A stretch of 64,000 nucleotides of DNA from Prevotella sp. (GTDB taxonomy: Bacteria; Bacteroidota; Bacteroidia; Bacteroidales; Bacteroidaceae): contig JAFTFX010000031.1 in assembly GCA_017458225.1 (NCBI GenBank), positions 1 to 64,000 of the forward strand, in the 5' to 3' direction. How positions within the stretch are numbered: position 1 is the first letter of the stretch; every line of letters starts with the position of its first letter. Below are positions 51,838 through 59,683 of the stretch, in pieces. A model generated the notes under the pieces. It was not told the DNA's origin, did not search any database, and saw only the letters and a list, made by a program, of their open reading frames with translations. Made by a program: the position numbers and the translations under genes.

Positions 51838-52581
51838 ATGCGACGTTTACTGATATGTCTCACTCTGGCACTGTCGGCACTGTGTGCCACGGCCCAGGAA
51901 CGCAAAGTGCAGAACAAGCCTTACATAGACTTGCGCCCTTTGCATTTCGGCGTTTCCATTGGTCTGCACATGCAGGATGCTGAGTTTGTGAACGTGGGGC
52001 CCCAGACTGTGCTGATGCCCGACGGGCAAAGTCAGCAGGGCTACGTGCTTTGCGATGCCGACATGTGGAATCCGGGCTTCAGTGTGGGCGTGTTGGCCGA
52101 CCTGCGCCTGCACCAGCATTTCTCCCTGCGCGTCACGCCCACCATGCATTTCGGCGCGAAGCATTTGGTCTATCGCAACATGCTGGAACTGACGGAGTCT
52201 GGACGGCCTGTGGAGACTACTCAAGACCTGAAAAACACCTATCTCTCCATTCCTGTTGATATCAAGTTCTCAGCCGAACGCTTCAATAACTACCGGCCTT
52301 ACCTCATTGCCGGTGTCAGCCCGATGATCAATCTGACGGGAAAAGATCAAGACTATGTTCAGCTGAAACGCTACGATCTGATGCTTGAGGTGGGACTGGG
52401 CTGCGATTTCTATCTTCCCTTCTTCAAACTGATACCAGAGTTGAAGTTCTGCTACGGCCTGACCAATGCCCTCGACAAGTCGCATGTAGACGAACTGACT
52501 GATATCAACAAGCGTGTGTTCGCCCAAAGCGTGTCAAGTGCCCACACCAAGATGTTCGTGCTGACACTCTATTTCGAATAG
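51838..52581 (+). CDS. porT: PorT-like outer membrane beta-barrel protein
   Basis: 247 residues. Signal peptide MRRLLICLTLALSALCATAQ, then a pattern very close to Porphyromonas PorT: NKPYIDLRPLHFGVSIGLHMQDAEF, NPGFSVGVLADLRLHQHFSLRVTPTMHFG, RPYLIAGVSPMINL and a final strand MFVLTLYFE. PorT is an outer-membrane protein of the type IX secretion system, but homologues also occur in Bacteroidales without T9SS, so it alone does not prove secretion. It is convergent with the metallophosphatase gene, only 10 nt apart. Confidence 0.82.
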   Translation: MRRLLICLTLALSALCATAQERKVQNKPYIDLRPLHFGVSIGLHMQDAEFVNVGPQTVLMPDGQSQQGYVLCDADMWNPGFSVGVLADLRLHQHFSLRVTPTMHFGAKHLVYRNMLELTESGRPVETTQDLKNTYLSIPVDIKFSAERFNNYRPYLIAGVSPMINLTGKDQDYVQLKRYDLMLEVGLGCDFYLPFFKLIPELKFCYGLTNALDKSHVDELTDINKRVFAQSVSSAHTKMFVLTLYFE

Positions 52582-52591
52582 TCTTCAGTGC

Positions 52592-53437
52592 CTATTTCTT
52601 CCCAAACTCCAGTTTCATCTTGGCCGTGAAGCAACCGTGCTTTCCGTTCTGGTTGACAGGAACAGGCTTTCCGTCCAAGTCGTTCACATACTCCAGATGT
52701 TTAAAATAGGTATGTGAGTGGCCGTCGAGTACAAGGTCGATGCCGCGTGTTTGGGGAATCACTTTGTTGCAGGGATATTCCGTTACCTCCCAGCCCAGAT
52801 GGCTCAGGCAGATCACGACATCGCATTTCTTCTCTTTCTTCAGCACGTCCACCATCTTCTGTGCACACACTATCGGGTCGAGGAATTTCAGTGGCCCGTA
52901 GTTCTGCGTCGCCACCAAACCAATCAGTGGCGGGCAAAGGGCGAAGATGCCGATCTTCAGTCCGTTGCGCTTGATGATGGTGTAGGGCTTCACAATCTGT
53001 GCCAGTTCCGTGTCGGCGAAGTCGTAGTTTGAGCACACCACGGGGAACTTCGCCATCTTGAACAGTCGGACCATGTTGTCCAGTCCGAAGTCGAACTCAT
53101 GATTGCCTATCGTGGTGGCATCATAGCCCATCTGGTTCATCAGTCCTATCTCTACGTCGCCCTTATACAGGCTGTAGTAGCTGCTACCCTGCGAGAAGTC
53201 GCCGCTGTCCAACAGCAGCAGTTTCGGCTCTTTCTGTCGTTCCTCGTTGATGAGTGCGATGCGGCGCAGATAGCCGCCCCTGTTGGCCAACATGGTGTCG
53301 GCCAGGTTCGGGTTCATGGGCATGATGCACGAGTGAGTATCGTTGGTGTGCAGAATGGTCAGTGACTTCTGCGCCTGCATGGTTGCAAGTCCCAGGCAAT
53401 ATATTGCGATGATAAGAAATGTACGTCTCATAGTCAT
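52592..53437 (-). CDS. Metallophosphatase, 5'-nucleotidase N-terminal domain
   Basis: 281 residues. Signal peptide TFLIIAIYCLGLATMQAQ and a calcineurin-type metallophosphatase: LHTNDTHSC, LLDSGDFSQGSS, TIGNHEFDFGLDNM, VICLSHLGWEV and VLDGHSHTYF, the five metal/phosphate motifs in order. This is the catalytic half of UshA-type 5'-nucleotidases. The C-terminal half is the separate gene just upstream (53434-54201), overlapping by 4 nt (ATGA), so both are made together and probably pair in the periplasm. Confidence 0.92.
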   Translation of the reverse strand: MTMRRTFLIIAIYCLGLATMQAQKSLTILHTNDTHSCIMPMNPNLADTMLANRGGYLRRIALINEERQKEPKLLLLDSGDFSQGSSYYSLYKGDVEIGLMNQMGYDATTIGNHEFDFGLDNMVRLFKMAKFPVVCSNYDFADTELAQIVKPYTIIKRNGLKIGIFALCPPLIGLVATQNYGPLKFLDPIVCAQKMVDVLKKEKKCDVVICLSHLGWEVTEYPCNKVIPQTRGIDLVLDGHSHTYFKHLEYVNDLDGKPVPVNQNGKHGCFTAKMKLEFGKK

Positions 53438-54201
53438 TTTGCAATTTTGATTCTTCCTTCAACCTTCGCGCTGACAGCTTCGCCCTTGGCAGCTCTCTCC
53501 TTGAAGTAATTGATGATGATGAAGCGTGTGTTGTTCTTGCTCTCCTGTGGCGACACCAGTTGGGTGCCGTCCTTGAAGGCCGTCATACCGTCGTTGCCCT
53601 GCGACAGGTAGTCGATGGTGGTGATGCGGTAGTCGGCCTTCGGGTCAATCTCCTTGCCGTGCAGTCGGGCCGACAGCAGTTTGCCTTCGGGGCTGATGAC
53701 GAGCTCGGCACCGTGGCTGACACCCTCGCCACCACGCGCTGCCATCTGGCTGAACAGCAGCAATAGCTTTTCGCCCGTCAGCGTGAGGAAACATATCTTG
53801 TTCTCAAACGGTGCAATGTCCAGCACGTCGCCATAGGTGACATTGCCTTCTGGCAGTGCCGTTCTGATGCCCCCTATGTTGTATACACCCAGCACGGGCT
53901 CCTCTCCATAGTCCTTGGCGGCCCACACCAGAATATCGCTCAGCAGGTTCGACAAGGCACTCTCGGGCCTGTCGGCAGCCATGTAGTGAGCCGATTGTCC
54001 CACGATGGGCCCCATAATCGAGTCGACAACGTGCTTATAGGGTTTCAGAAACTCGGCAGCCGCCTGGTCCGGCTGTGCATCAAAGCGCTGGTCTATCGTG
54101 ATGCGTTGATGCTGAATGCCCGTAAGTGCATAGTGGGAAGAGCATGCCGTCAGTAGTGCAAAACAGGCAATCCCAGTGCTGATTTTTAGTGTTTTGTTCA
54201 T
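53434..54201 (-). CDS. 5'-nucleotidase C-terminal domain lipoprotein
   Basis: 255 residues. Lipoprotein signal ISTGIACFALLTACSSH (Cys near 20), then the 5'-nucleotidase substrate domain: ALSNLLSDILVWAAKDY, VYNIGGIRTALPEGNVTYGDVLDIAPFENKICFLTLTGEKLL, and YRITTIDYLSQGNDGMTAF. The catalytic metal domain is absent here and is encoded by the next gene. A split enzyme with the binding half lipid-anchored is the natural reading. Promoter at 54224-54232, divergent from rplS. Confidence 0.92.
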   Translation of the reverse strand: MNKTLKISTGIACFALLTACSSHYALTGIQHQRITIDQRFDAQPDQAAAEFLKPYKHVVDSIMGPIVGQSAHYMAADRPESALSNLLSDILVWAAKDYGEEPVLGVYNIGGIRTALPEGNVTYGDVLDIAPFENKICFLTLTGEKLLLLFSQMAARGGEGVSHGAELVISPEGKLLSARLHGKEIDPKADYRITTIDYLSQGNDGMTAFKDGTQLVSPQESKNNTRFIIINYFKERAAKGEAVSAKVEGRIKIAK

Positions 54202-54223
54202 AGAAGAATCATGATTATACCCT

Positions 54224-54232
54224 GCAAATGTA
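54224..54232 (-). promoter_or_regulatory. -7 element of the split 5'-nucleotidase genes
   Basis: TACATTTGC on the minus strand, 22 nt before the start at 54201. Confidence 0.55.
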
Positions 54233-54260
54233 CAAAAAAAAGATGAAAAAACAAATAAAA

Positions 54261-54293
54261 TTTGGTTTTTTGCCCACTAATTCGTACCTTTGC
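54261..54293 (+). promoter_or_regulatory. rplS promoter
   Basis: TTTG at 54261-54264 and TACCTTTGC at 54285-54293, 20 nt apart: the best match to the Bacteroidota promoter consensus in the window. The ~95-nt leader that follows is long enough for L19 autoregulation, but I cannot show a structure. Confidence 0.75.
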
Positions 54294-54389
54294 AGCCGCT
54301 TTCCGCGTAATCGCTGGCAGGAAGATAGGAGAGTTGCCTGTTATGTTGCGTTGGAACGATAACAACAAATTTAATTACTTTAAGTACAA

Positions 54390-54755
54390 ATGAACTTAAT
54401 TAAAGTTGCTGAAGAAGCATTTGCAACCGGCAAGCAGCACCCCACCTTCAAGGCTGGTGACACTGTGACTGTCGCTTACAAAATTATCGAGGGTTCGAAA
54501 GAGCGTATCCAGCTCTATCGTGGTGTAGTCATTAAGATTGTCGGTCATGGCGAGAAGAAGCGTTTCACCGTTCGCAAGATGTCGGGAACGGTTGGCGTAG
54601 AGCGTATCTTCCCCTTGGAGTCGCCCAACATTGAAAGCATTGAGGTGAACAAGATTGGTAAGGTTCGTCGCGCTAAGCTCTACTATCTGCGCAAACTCAC
54701 CGGTAAGGCTGCCCGCATCAAGGAGAAGCGTTCTGGTAACATCGTTGCCGAGTAA
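54390..54755 (+). CDS. rplS: Ribosomal protein L19
   Basis: 121 residues. 50S subunit protein at the 30S-50S interface. Clear L19 signature: [47 protein letters not shown] and [23 protein letters not shown]. Monocistronic, between a consensus promoter and a strong terminator. Confidence 0.98.
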   Translation: MNLIKVAEEAFATGKQHPTFKAGDTVTVAYKIIEGSKERIQLYRGVVIKIVGHGEKKRFTVRKMSGTVGVERIFPLESPNIESIEVNKIGKVRRAKLYYLRKLTGKAARIKEKRSGNIVAE

Positions 54756-54776
54756 TTCTCTAAGGCAAAGGATAAG

Positions 54777-54812
54777 AAAAAGACGTTGTCATTTGGTTGG
54801 CAACGTCTTTTT
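54777..54812 (+). terminator. rplS terminator
   Basis: AAAAAGACGTTG (54777-54788) pairs perfectly with CAACGTCTTTTT (54801-54812); the A and T tracts make it usable from both strands. Confidence 0.88.
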
Positions 54813-54832
54813 CTGTGTGTACGCTTTCTATT

Positions 54833-55054
54833 TCAATACTGCAAGTCGTCATCGTCCTCGCCGTCGTCATACGGATTGCGCGACGAGCGCCGACCGGCTT
54901 GACGGCCGAAGCCCTCGTCGTCGAAGTCGAATTCTCGTGAGCCCGGCTCTTCGTTGTTTGCGCCCGGGGTGATGACGCTGCCGGCCAGCAGCGTCATGCC
55001 CGTGCTTATTTCGAAGATTTCTATGAGTGGAGTTTTATACGTTTTTGCTGTCAT
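54833..55054 (-). CDS. Small uncharacterised protein with Shine-Dalgarno
   Basis: 73 residues from ATG 55054. The start is supported by AAAGGAGGAG about 8-10 nt upstream, one of the few real Shine-Dalgarno sites in the window. The N-terminus reads MTAKTYKTPLIEIFEIS, then TGMTLLAGS, then an acidic/Arg tail (DFDDEGFGRQAGRRSSRNPYDDG, ending DDDDLQY). The 'KxYxxPxIEIxE...LLAGS' start is one I recognise from many small Prevotella/Bacteroides ORFs of unknown role, often next to genes for secreted proteins; here it follows one by 19 nt. No signal peptide. Confidence 0.65.
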   Translation of the reverse strand: MTAKTYKTPLIEIFEISTGMTLLAGSVITPGANNEEPGSREFDFDDEGFGRQAGRRSSRNPYDDGEDDDDLQY

Positions 55055-55073
55055 TGCTGTCACTCCTCCTTTT

Positions 55074-57359
55074 CTATTTAATGAAAACTTTCTTTCCACC
55101 GCTGATGTACAGACCCTTGGCAGGCTTTTCTACGCGGCGACCCTGCAGGTCATAGTAGCTGTGAGCTTTCAGCTGTTTTGAACTTTCAACTGTTTTGATG
55201 CCCGTTGTCTCGCCTTCGTCCTCAATGAACGTGATTGGGCGTGCATAGCTGACACCATCCTTGTCGGTGGCGCGCAGAATCCAGCGATAGGGACCCACGG
55301 TGACTGAGGTGCCGTAGCAGATGTTGCCATTCACGCTGATGTAGTAGAACGGACTGCCTGCTGTTGCAGTCGTGTTGTCGTAGGTGCCATAGTAGTCGTA
55401 GTTGGTCTGTGCCGTTTCGGTGTGCAGCACCGAGGCATCGGTCTTGGCCAGCAGTGTGGTGTTCTCGATGGAGAACACATAGTCGGTCACGGCCTCCTTC
55501 GGCTTGTAGACGTAGGGCTTGTTACCCTTCAGCACGGTGCCTGCTTCTACGGGATTCACGAAGATGTACACCTCGTCGCTCTCAGGATTCTCGCCCGGAT
55601 GCTCAGCATTGGCAATCATGTTGATCTTGTAGAACGTGAACTTCTCCAAGTCGGCGGCCGTCACGGTGTAGTCGAACGGCATGAACCACGCCTGGAACTT
55701 GTCCACGCGCTCGCTGTCGAACGAGCGCTTGTAGGTGACGTTGATATTCTTTGCGTTGGTTATTCTGGTATAAGCCACGCCTTCCTCTATTTCAAAATCA
55801 GTGGGCGGATATTCTATCCAGAACTTGACGCTGGGTCTTTCTCTTGTTTCGTCATAAGGTTTCTCGGTGTTGGTGACATCCGCATATTCTTCACGATAGC
55901 TCTCACCACGCTTGAGGCTTGGATATAGGAGAGGATTGGCGTCGTAATACACTGATGTATTATAATATGTCAAGTTAAAATTCGCATTACTTGCCGACTT
56001 ACAGACCACGACTACCAAATTGTCGGTGCCGTTGTACGCAAACACTCCGCCATTCTCGTTGAAGTCTAACTTCTCCCAGCCTGTTGTCGTTCCTAATGTG
56101 GGAGACTGCCTGAATAAACCAGTGTCAGGTCGCTGGCAGGGAAATAGTCAGTTGGGCTGGTGAACCAAGCTTTGTTCTTATGGGCCAAATATATCTTAAC
56201 AGAAGTTGTAGTATATGAAGAGGCTGTAGCAACTTTAAAGGCAATAGATCGGATATCTCCCGCCTGTCCTACTTCTGCAGGGGTATAAATCATCTGATAA
56301 GTGCTGTACTTGCAAAAGTTAAAATAAGCTGTAACGTAACTGCTGTTCGTGGCATCGTCACCAATCGCTACTTCGCCGATGACAACTGTGGCAGGGAAGG
56401 TGAATGTGCAATATTTGTCTGTACCGGAACCGTCGTAGGTGCCTGCGTAGTAAGTGCCACCAATCTTGAACCAAACGGTGGGCGTTTCGGCTAAGGAGAA
56501 TCCTGAATTCGCTGCAACTCTAATACTAACGGTATACACCGTACCGGCCTCTGCTGTGGTATGTGCAGGGGTATAGGTCGGGGTATAGGTTGTCATAGGA
56601 CTGTTCATGGCGCATGTGGCCCCGGCAATCTCACTGTTAGCCAGAGTTTCGTAGTAGCCATTTACAGTAACCGATTTATCCAGATCTTTCTCAGCCACAG
56701 GAGCGTCAAGGTCGCTGATGACAATGGTCTTAATGATTGGGTCGAAGCCTACGGTGCGCTCCGCGCTGCCTGTCAGCGTCATGCTCTTCAGGGTAATACT
56801 CTGAGTACTGGGATAGGTGTTGCCTGAAATGGTCGACTCGCCGTTGTAGTTCTGACCAACGATGGCTCCTGCATATTTCGTCACATGGGGAGCCGTAATG
56901 TCGACTCTTCCGGTGTTTCCGGTAACAGTAGAGTATCTTACATAGCCTGCGATGCCGCCCAGATTACCTTCGGCTGCCCTCTGGTAGTCACCCTGAGTGA
57001 TAGTGCCTTCTGCAGTACAACCTGTAATTTACATACTCTTCACCGGTGACATTGAGTCCACGGATGGTGTGACCATTGCCCTTGAAGTTGCCTCCAAGTC
57101 TCAAAGGCAGCCAGGGATAGTTATTCAGGTTGATGTCAGCATCCAGGCTGATGTTGATACTGTTATACACACCTGTCCAATGGGTCACGTAGTCAGCGTA
57201 GGTGGCCAACTGCTTGGCAGTGGTGAAGTGATACCATTCGACATCATCTACTGTGGTCTTGGTGATACCCCATGAGCTGTAATTGAAACTCGAAGAAGTA
57301 CTGTAATAAGTACCGTCCCATGTGTCCTCTGCACTTGCTGCCGTCGACAAACACAACAT
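55074..57359 (-). pseudogene. Secreted protein with GLUG-like repeats and C-terminal sorting-like tail, frameshifted
   Basis: Three consecutive minus-strand segments belong to one protein. Segment 1 (57359 to ~57030) has the end of a signal peptide (MLCLSTAASAEDTWDGTYY), then WYHFTTAKQLATYADYV, NLNNYPWLPLRLGGNFKGNGHTI and GLNVTGEEYV. The frame is lost near 57030 and resumes as ITGCTAEGTITQGDYQR. It is lost again near 56098, where YSGS resumes as SPTLGTTTGWEKLDFNENGG. The two shifts compensate each other. The C-terminus SYYDLQGRRVEKPAKGLYISGGKKVFIK-like tail is the typical end of secreted Prevotella proteins. The 5' end is cut at a junction with another gene fragment. Sequencing or assembly error is possible for the shifts. 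Confidence 0.75.
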
Positions 57360-57361
57360 GG

Positions 57362-57544
57362 CAGCAGCACCATCTTGTTCAGAAACACGGCGACGGCCAG
57401 CAAGGCAGGCATGGCGAAGATGACGCGCGAACGGTCGGGTACCTCCTTGCGCTTCCAGAGCAACAGCAGGCCGCACACCAAGCCCGTCACGACGTTCATG
57501 AGTGATACAGCAAAAACAATGAGTGTTGTCAGATTGTAGGTCAT
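57362..57544 (-). pseudogene. 5' fragment of a membrane protein gene
   Basis: From ATG 57544 the frame encodes about 60 residues: MTYNLTTLIVFAVSLMNVV, TGLVCGLLLLWKRKEVPDRSR, VIFAMPALLAVAVFLNKMV, two membrane helices. This looks like the N-terminus of a Bacteroidota membrane-bound sensor/AraC-type regulator. After about 57362 the sequence switches to the signal-peptide region of the secreted protein and the frame continues only as nonsense. The remainder of the gene is missing. It directly follows tRNA-Leu (9 nt). Confidence 0.6.
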
Positions 57545-57552
57545 CTTGCTGG

Positions 57553-57634
57553 TGCGCCTGACAGGACTCGAACCTGCACGTCGTGAGACACTAGATCCTA
57601 AGTCTAGCGCGTCTACCAATTCCGCCACAGGCGC
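57553..57634 (-). tRNA. tRNA-Leu (TAG anticodon)
   Basis: 82-nt type II tRNA on the minus strand: acceptor GCGCCTG/CAGGCGC, D arm GGCGGAATTGGTAGACGC, anticodon stem CTAGA/TCTAG with loop CTTAGGA (anticodon TAG), a short variable arm and T loop GGTTCGAGTCC. CCA not encoded. Confidence 0.93.
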
Positions 57635-57662
57635 ATAACCGACATTATTGTCTTTTGTGCGT

Positions 57663-57671
57663 GCAAAGGTA
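57663..57671 (-). promoter_or_regulatory. -7 element of tRNA-Leu
   Basis: TACCTTTGC on the minus strand, 28 nt before the tRNA 5' end. Confidence 0.6.
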
Positions 57672-57755
57672 CTGTTTTTTCATCAAACAAAGGAATAATT
57701 CCAAAGAAAAAACACACTTGTCTGATGTTTTTTTTGCATAAATCTACTGAATACC

Positions 57756-58781
57756 TTACTGCACCAGCAAGCGGCGGGCAAACTCGATGATGGTGTCTTC
57801 GCCCTTTTGGAAGTCGGCATCGGTGAGTTGTACGTTGTAGTCGGGCTCCAGGCCAAACTCTGCCGAAGCCTTGTTGCGGTCGTAGGTGGGAACGGCTGAA
57901 AAACGCACAATCCATCCGTTGGGCAGCGTGCTTGCGAAAGGCATGCCTGCACCGCCGCCCGTATGGTCGCCCACAATCTTGGCCTGCGGCAGGGCTTTCA
58001 TGTACATGGTGAACTCGTTGGCGGCACTGAACACATGGCGGTTAGTGAGCACGCAGACACCCTTATGCCAACGCATGCCTGACGAGGGCTCCAGATAGCG
58101 TTCCTCCATCGGCGAGAAGTCGCTGTGCCCTTTGCCGGTCTTGTGCTGTATGTAGCCTACGAGGGTCTTCGCGTTGCAGAAACGGGCAGCCAGTTTCTCG
58201 GCATTCGTCAGTTCGCCGCCGCCGTTGCCGCGAATGTCGATGATGATGCCTCGGCAGAGAATCATGTGCGACAGCACCTCGTCGAGGTTGCCGTCGCCGA
58301 TGCCGTTGCTGAAGCTCTCGTAGCGTATGTAGCCGATGTTGTCATCCAGTATTTTGTATTGCAGTCCTGCGGCAATCTTGTAGTCGGTGCCCATGTAGCG
58401 GCGCAACAGCGAGTCGCTCAGGTTGGCCGGGTAGTTCTCGTGCCACGACCAGTTGCGGGCAAAGTCGTACGAGGATGTCAGGTTCACGTGGCCGTCACGC
58501 AGTTCCGCCAGCATGTCGGCCAGTACTTCGAATAGCTGGCTGTTGCTCATGTCGTTGTCTATGCGTACCTGATACTTGGCGTAGACGGCCTGCCAGTCCA
58601 GTCCTATCGCGTGCTGCTTGTAGTCCAGAAAGCAGTAGTGCTCGTCGATGATTTTCCAGAGGGCTTCGAAGTTGCCCTGCGGTGTGTCGTCGAACTCCTC
58701 GGTGTCGACACACGACATTAGGAGGAACGACAGCAGCAGTGCCGGCAGCCAGTGGGGAAGTAGGGTGGTAAGGCGTTTCAT
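57756..58781 (-). CDS. S41 family peptidase lipoprotein
   Basis: 341 residues. Lipoprotein signal [16 protein letters not shown] (Cys about 24). An S41 (C-terminal processing peptidase) domain follows: [57 protein letters not shown], and the catalytic serine region [18 protein letters not shown] near residue 250, with [12 protein letters not shown] behind it. No PDZ domain is obvious, unlike CtpA. Probably a periplasmic or surface protease. Its start overlaps the DUF3316 stop by 4 nt. Confidence 0.9.
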   Translation of the reverse strand: MKRLTTLLPHWLPALLLSFLLMSCVDTEEFDDTPQGNFEALWKIIDEHYCFLDYKQHAIGLDWQAVYAKYQVRIDNDMSNSQLFEVLADMLAELRDGHVNLTSSYDFARNWSWHENYPANLSDSLLRRYMGTDYKIAAGLQYKILDDNIGYIRYESFSNGIGDGNLDEVLSHMILCRGIIIDIRGNGGGELTNAEKLAARFCNAKTLVGYIQHKTGKGHSDFSPMEERYLEPSSGMRWHKGVCVLTNRHVFSAANEFTMYMKALPQAKIVGDHTGGGAGMPFASTLPNGWIVRFSAVPTYDRNKASAEFGLEPDYNVQLTDADFQKGEDTIIEFARRLLVQ

Positions 58782-59602
58782 GGGCGGTAGTTGATCAGTT
58801 GGAAGCGTTTGACGATGCCGATCATCACACTATTATTATAGATGTGTTGCTTCAGGTTGTTCACCTGAGCCTGCTGCACATCGCTCAGATAGCCCAGCGA
58901 GAGCGTCAGCGTGCGGCTCAGGTTGCACTGCACGCTGAGTTGCTGGCGGAAGTTGGGAGCCGAGACGAAGGTGGTAGCCACCACGTTGTGGTCGTAGTTG
59001 CCCTGTGTGAACAGCTCGTAGTAGGACTGTCCGAAGTTGGGACTGAACATCACGCCCAGCAGGGGCAGGTCCAGTTCGTAGCGAGCAGCCCAGCGGCGTT
59101 TCAGGAAAGTGAACTGATAGGTGGCAATGCCCGATGGCATCACGTTCAGCGACAGCCGTCCCTGTGCCGGATTGTTGCCATTGCTACGGGTGTTGTAGAT
59201 GAATCCCAGTCCCAGGTTGGCCAGTGCGCCGGCCTGCAGTCGCAGGTTGCCGTCGAGCAGTCGCCAGTCGTGGTAGCGGCCTACGTAGAGGTTGTAGCAG
59301 CCCTCCAGTACCGACTCGTTCTCCCTGCGGTCCTTGGCGGTGGACAGGTGCAGCTGGTTCTGAACGATGGTCGACCACTGGCTGCCCTCCTTCTGTCGCT
59401 CGCGGATGCTGAGGGCGGTGACGACGGTACCCCTGAACTTCTCTTGCGAGAGGTAGGTGTCCAAGATGTTCACGCCGCCGATGCCTATCTGGTAGCTCTG
59501 CGTGGTGACGTAGTGCGACCGGATGGCGTCGCCCTGCTGCGCCACCATTTTGCCAGGAGTCAGCAGCAAGGTGCAGAAAATGATGATTTTGGCCGATTTC
59601 AT
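58778..59602 (-). CDS. DUF3316-like secreted protein
   Basis: 274 residues. Signal peptide [18 protein letters not shown]. The body is rich in alternating aromatic/hydrophobic strands ([79 protein letters not shown]) and ends with a strand ([16 protein letters not shown]), suggesting an outer-membrane beta barrel. It resembles the Bacteroidales DUF3316 family. Function unknown. It lies between the topoisomerase gene and the S41 peptidase, overlapping the latter. Confidence 0.7.
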   Translation of the reverse strand: MKSAKIIIFCTLLLTPGKMVAQQGDAIRSHYVTTQSYQIGIGGVNILDTYLSQEKFRGTVVTALSIRERQKEGSQWSTIVQNQLHLSTAKDRRENESVLEGCYNLYVGRYHDWRLLDGNLRLQAGALANLGLGFIYNTRSNGNNPAQGRLSLNVMPSGIATYQFTFLKRRWAARYELDLPLLGVMFSPNFGQSYYELFTQGNYDHNVVATTFVSAPNFRQQLSVQCNLSRTLTLSLGYLSDVQQAQVNNLKQHIYNNSVMIGIVKRFQLINYRP

Positions 59603-59609
59603 CGCGTTA

Positions 59610-59683
59610 TTCTTTATCGGTGGAGCTCGGTTCCTGTTTGTTCTTCATCAGTGGAGCTCGTTGCCTGTTTATTCTTCATCGGG
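59610..59683. repeat. 31-bp tandem repeat covering the parC 3' end
   Basis: TTCTTTATCGGTGGAGCTCG (from 59610), TTCTTCATCAGTGGAGCTCG (from 59641) and TTCTTCATCGGGG (from 59672) are 31 bp apart. The last one is the coding end of parC (PDEE plus TAA at 59669-59671). The gene end with its stop has been copied twice into the spacer before the DUF3316 gene. Confidence 0.9.

Noticed and set aside
51838-52581. Evidence for a complete type IX secretion system
   Set aside because: Only a PorT-like gene is present; PorT homologues occur without T9SS, and no other por/gld genes are in the window.
57545-57628. Coding extension MAELVDALDLGSS upstream of the membrane-protein fragment
   Set aside because: This is the tRNA-Leu gene read as protein, a common false ORF.
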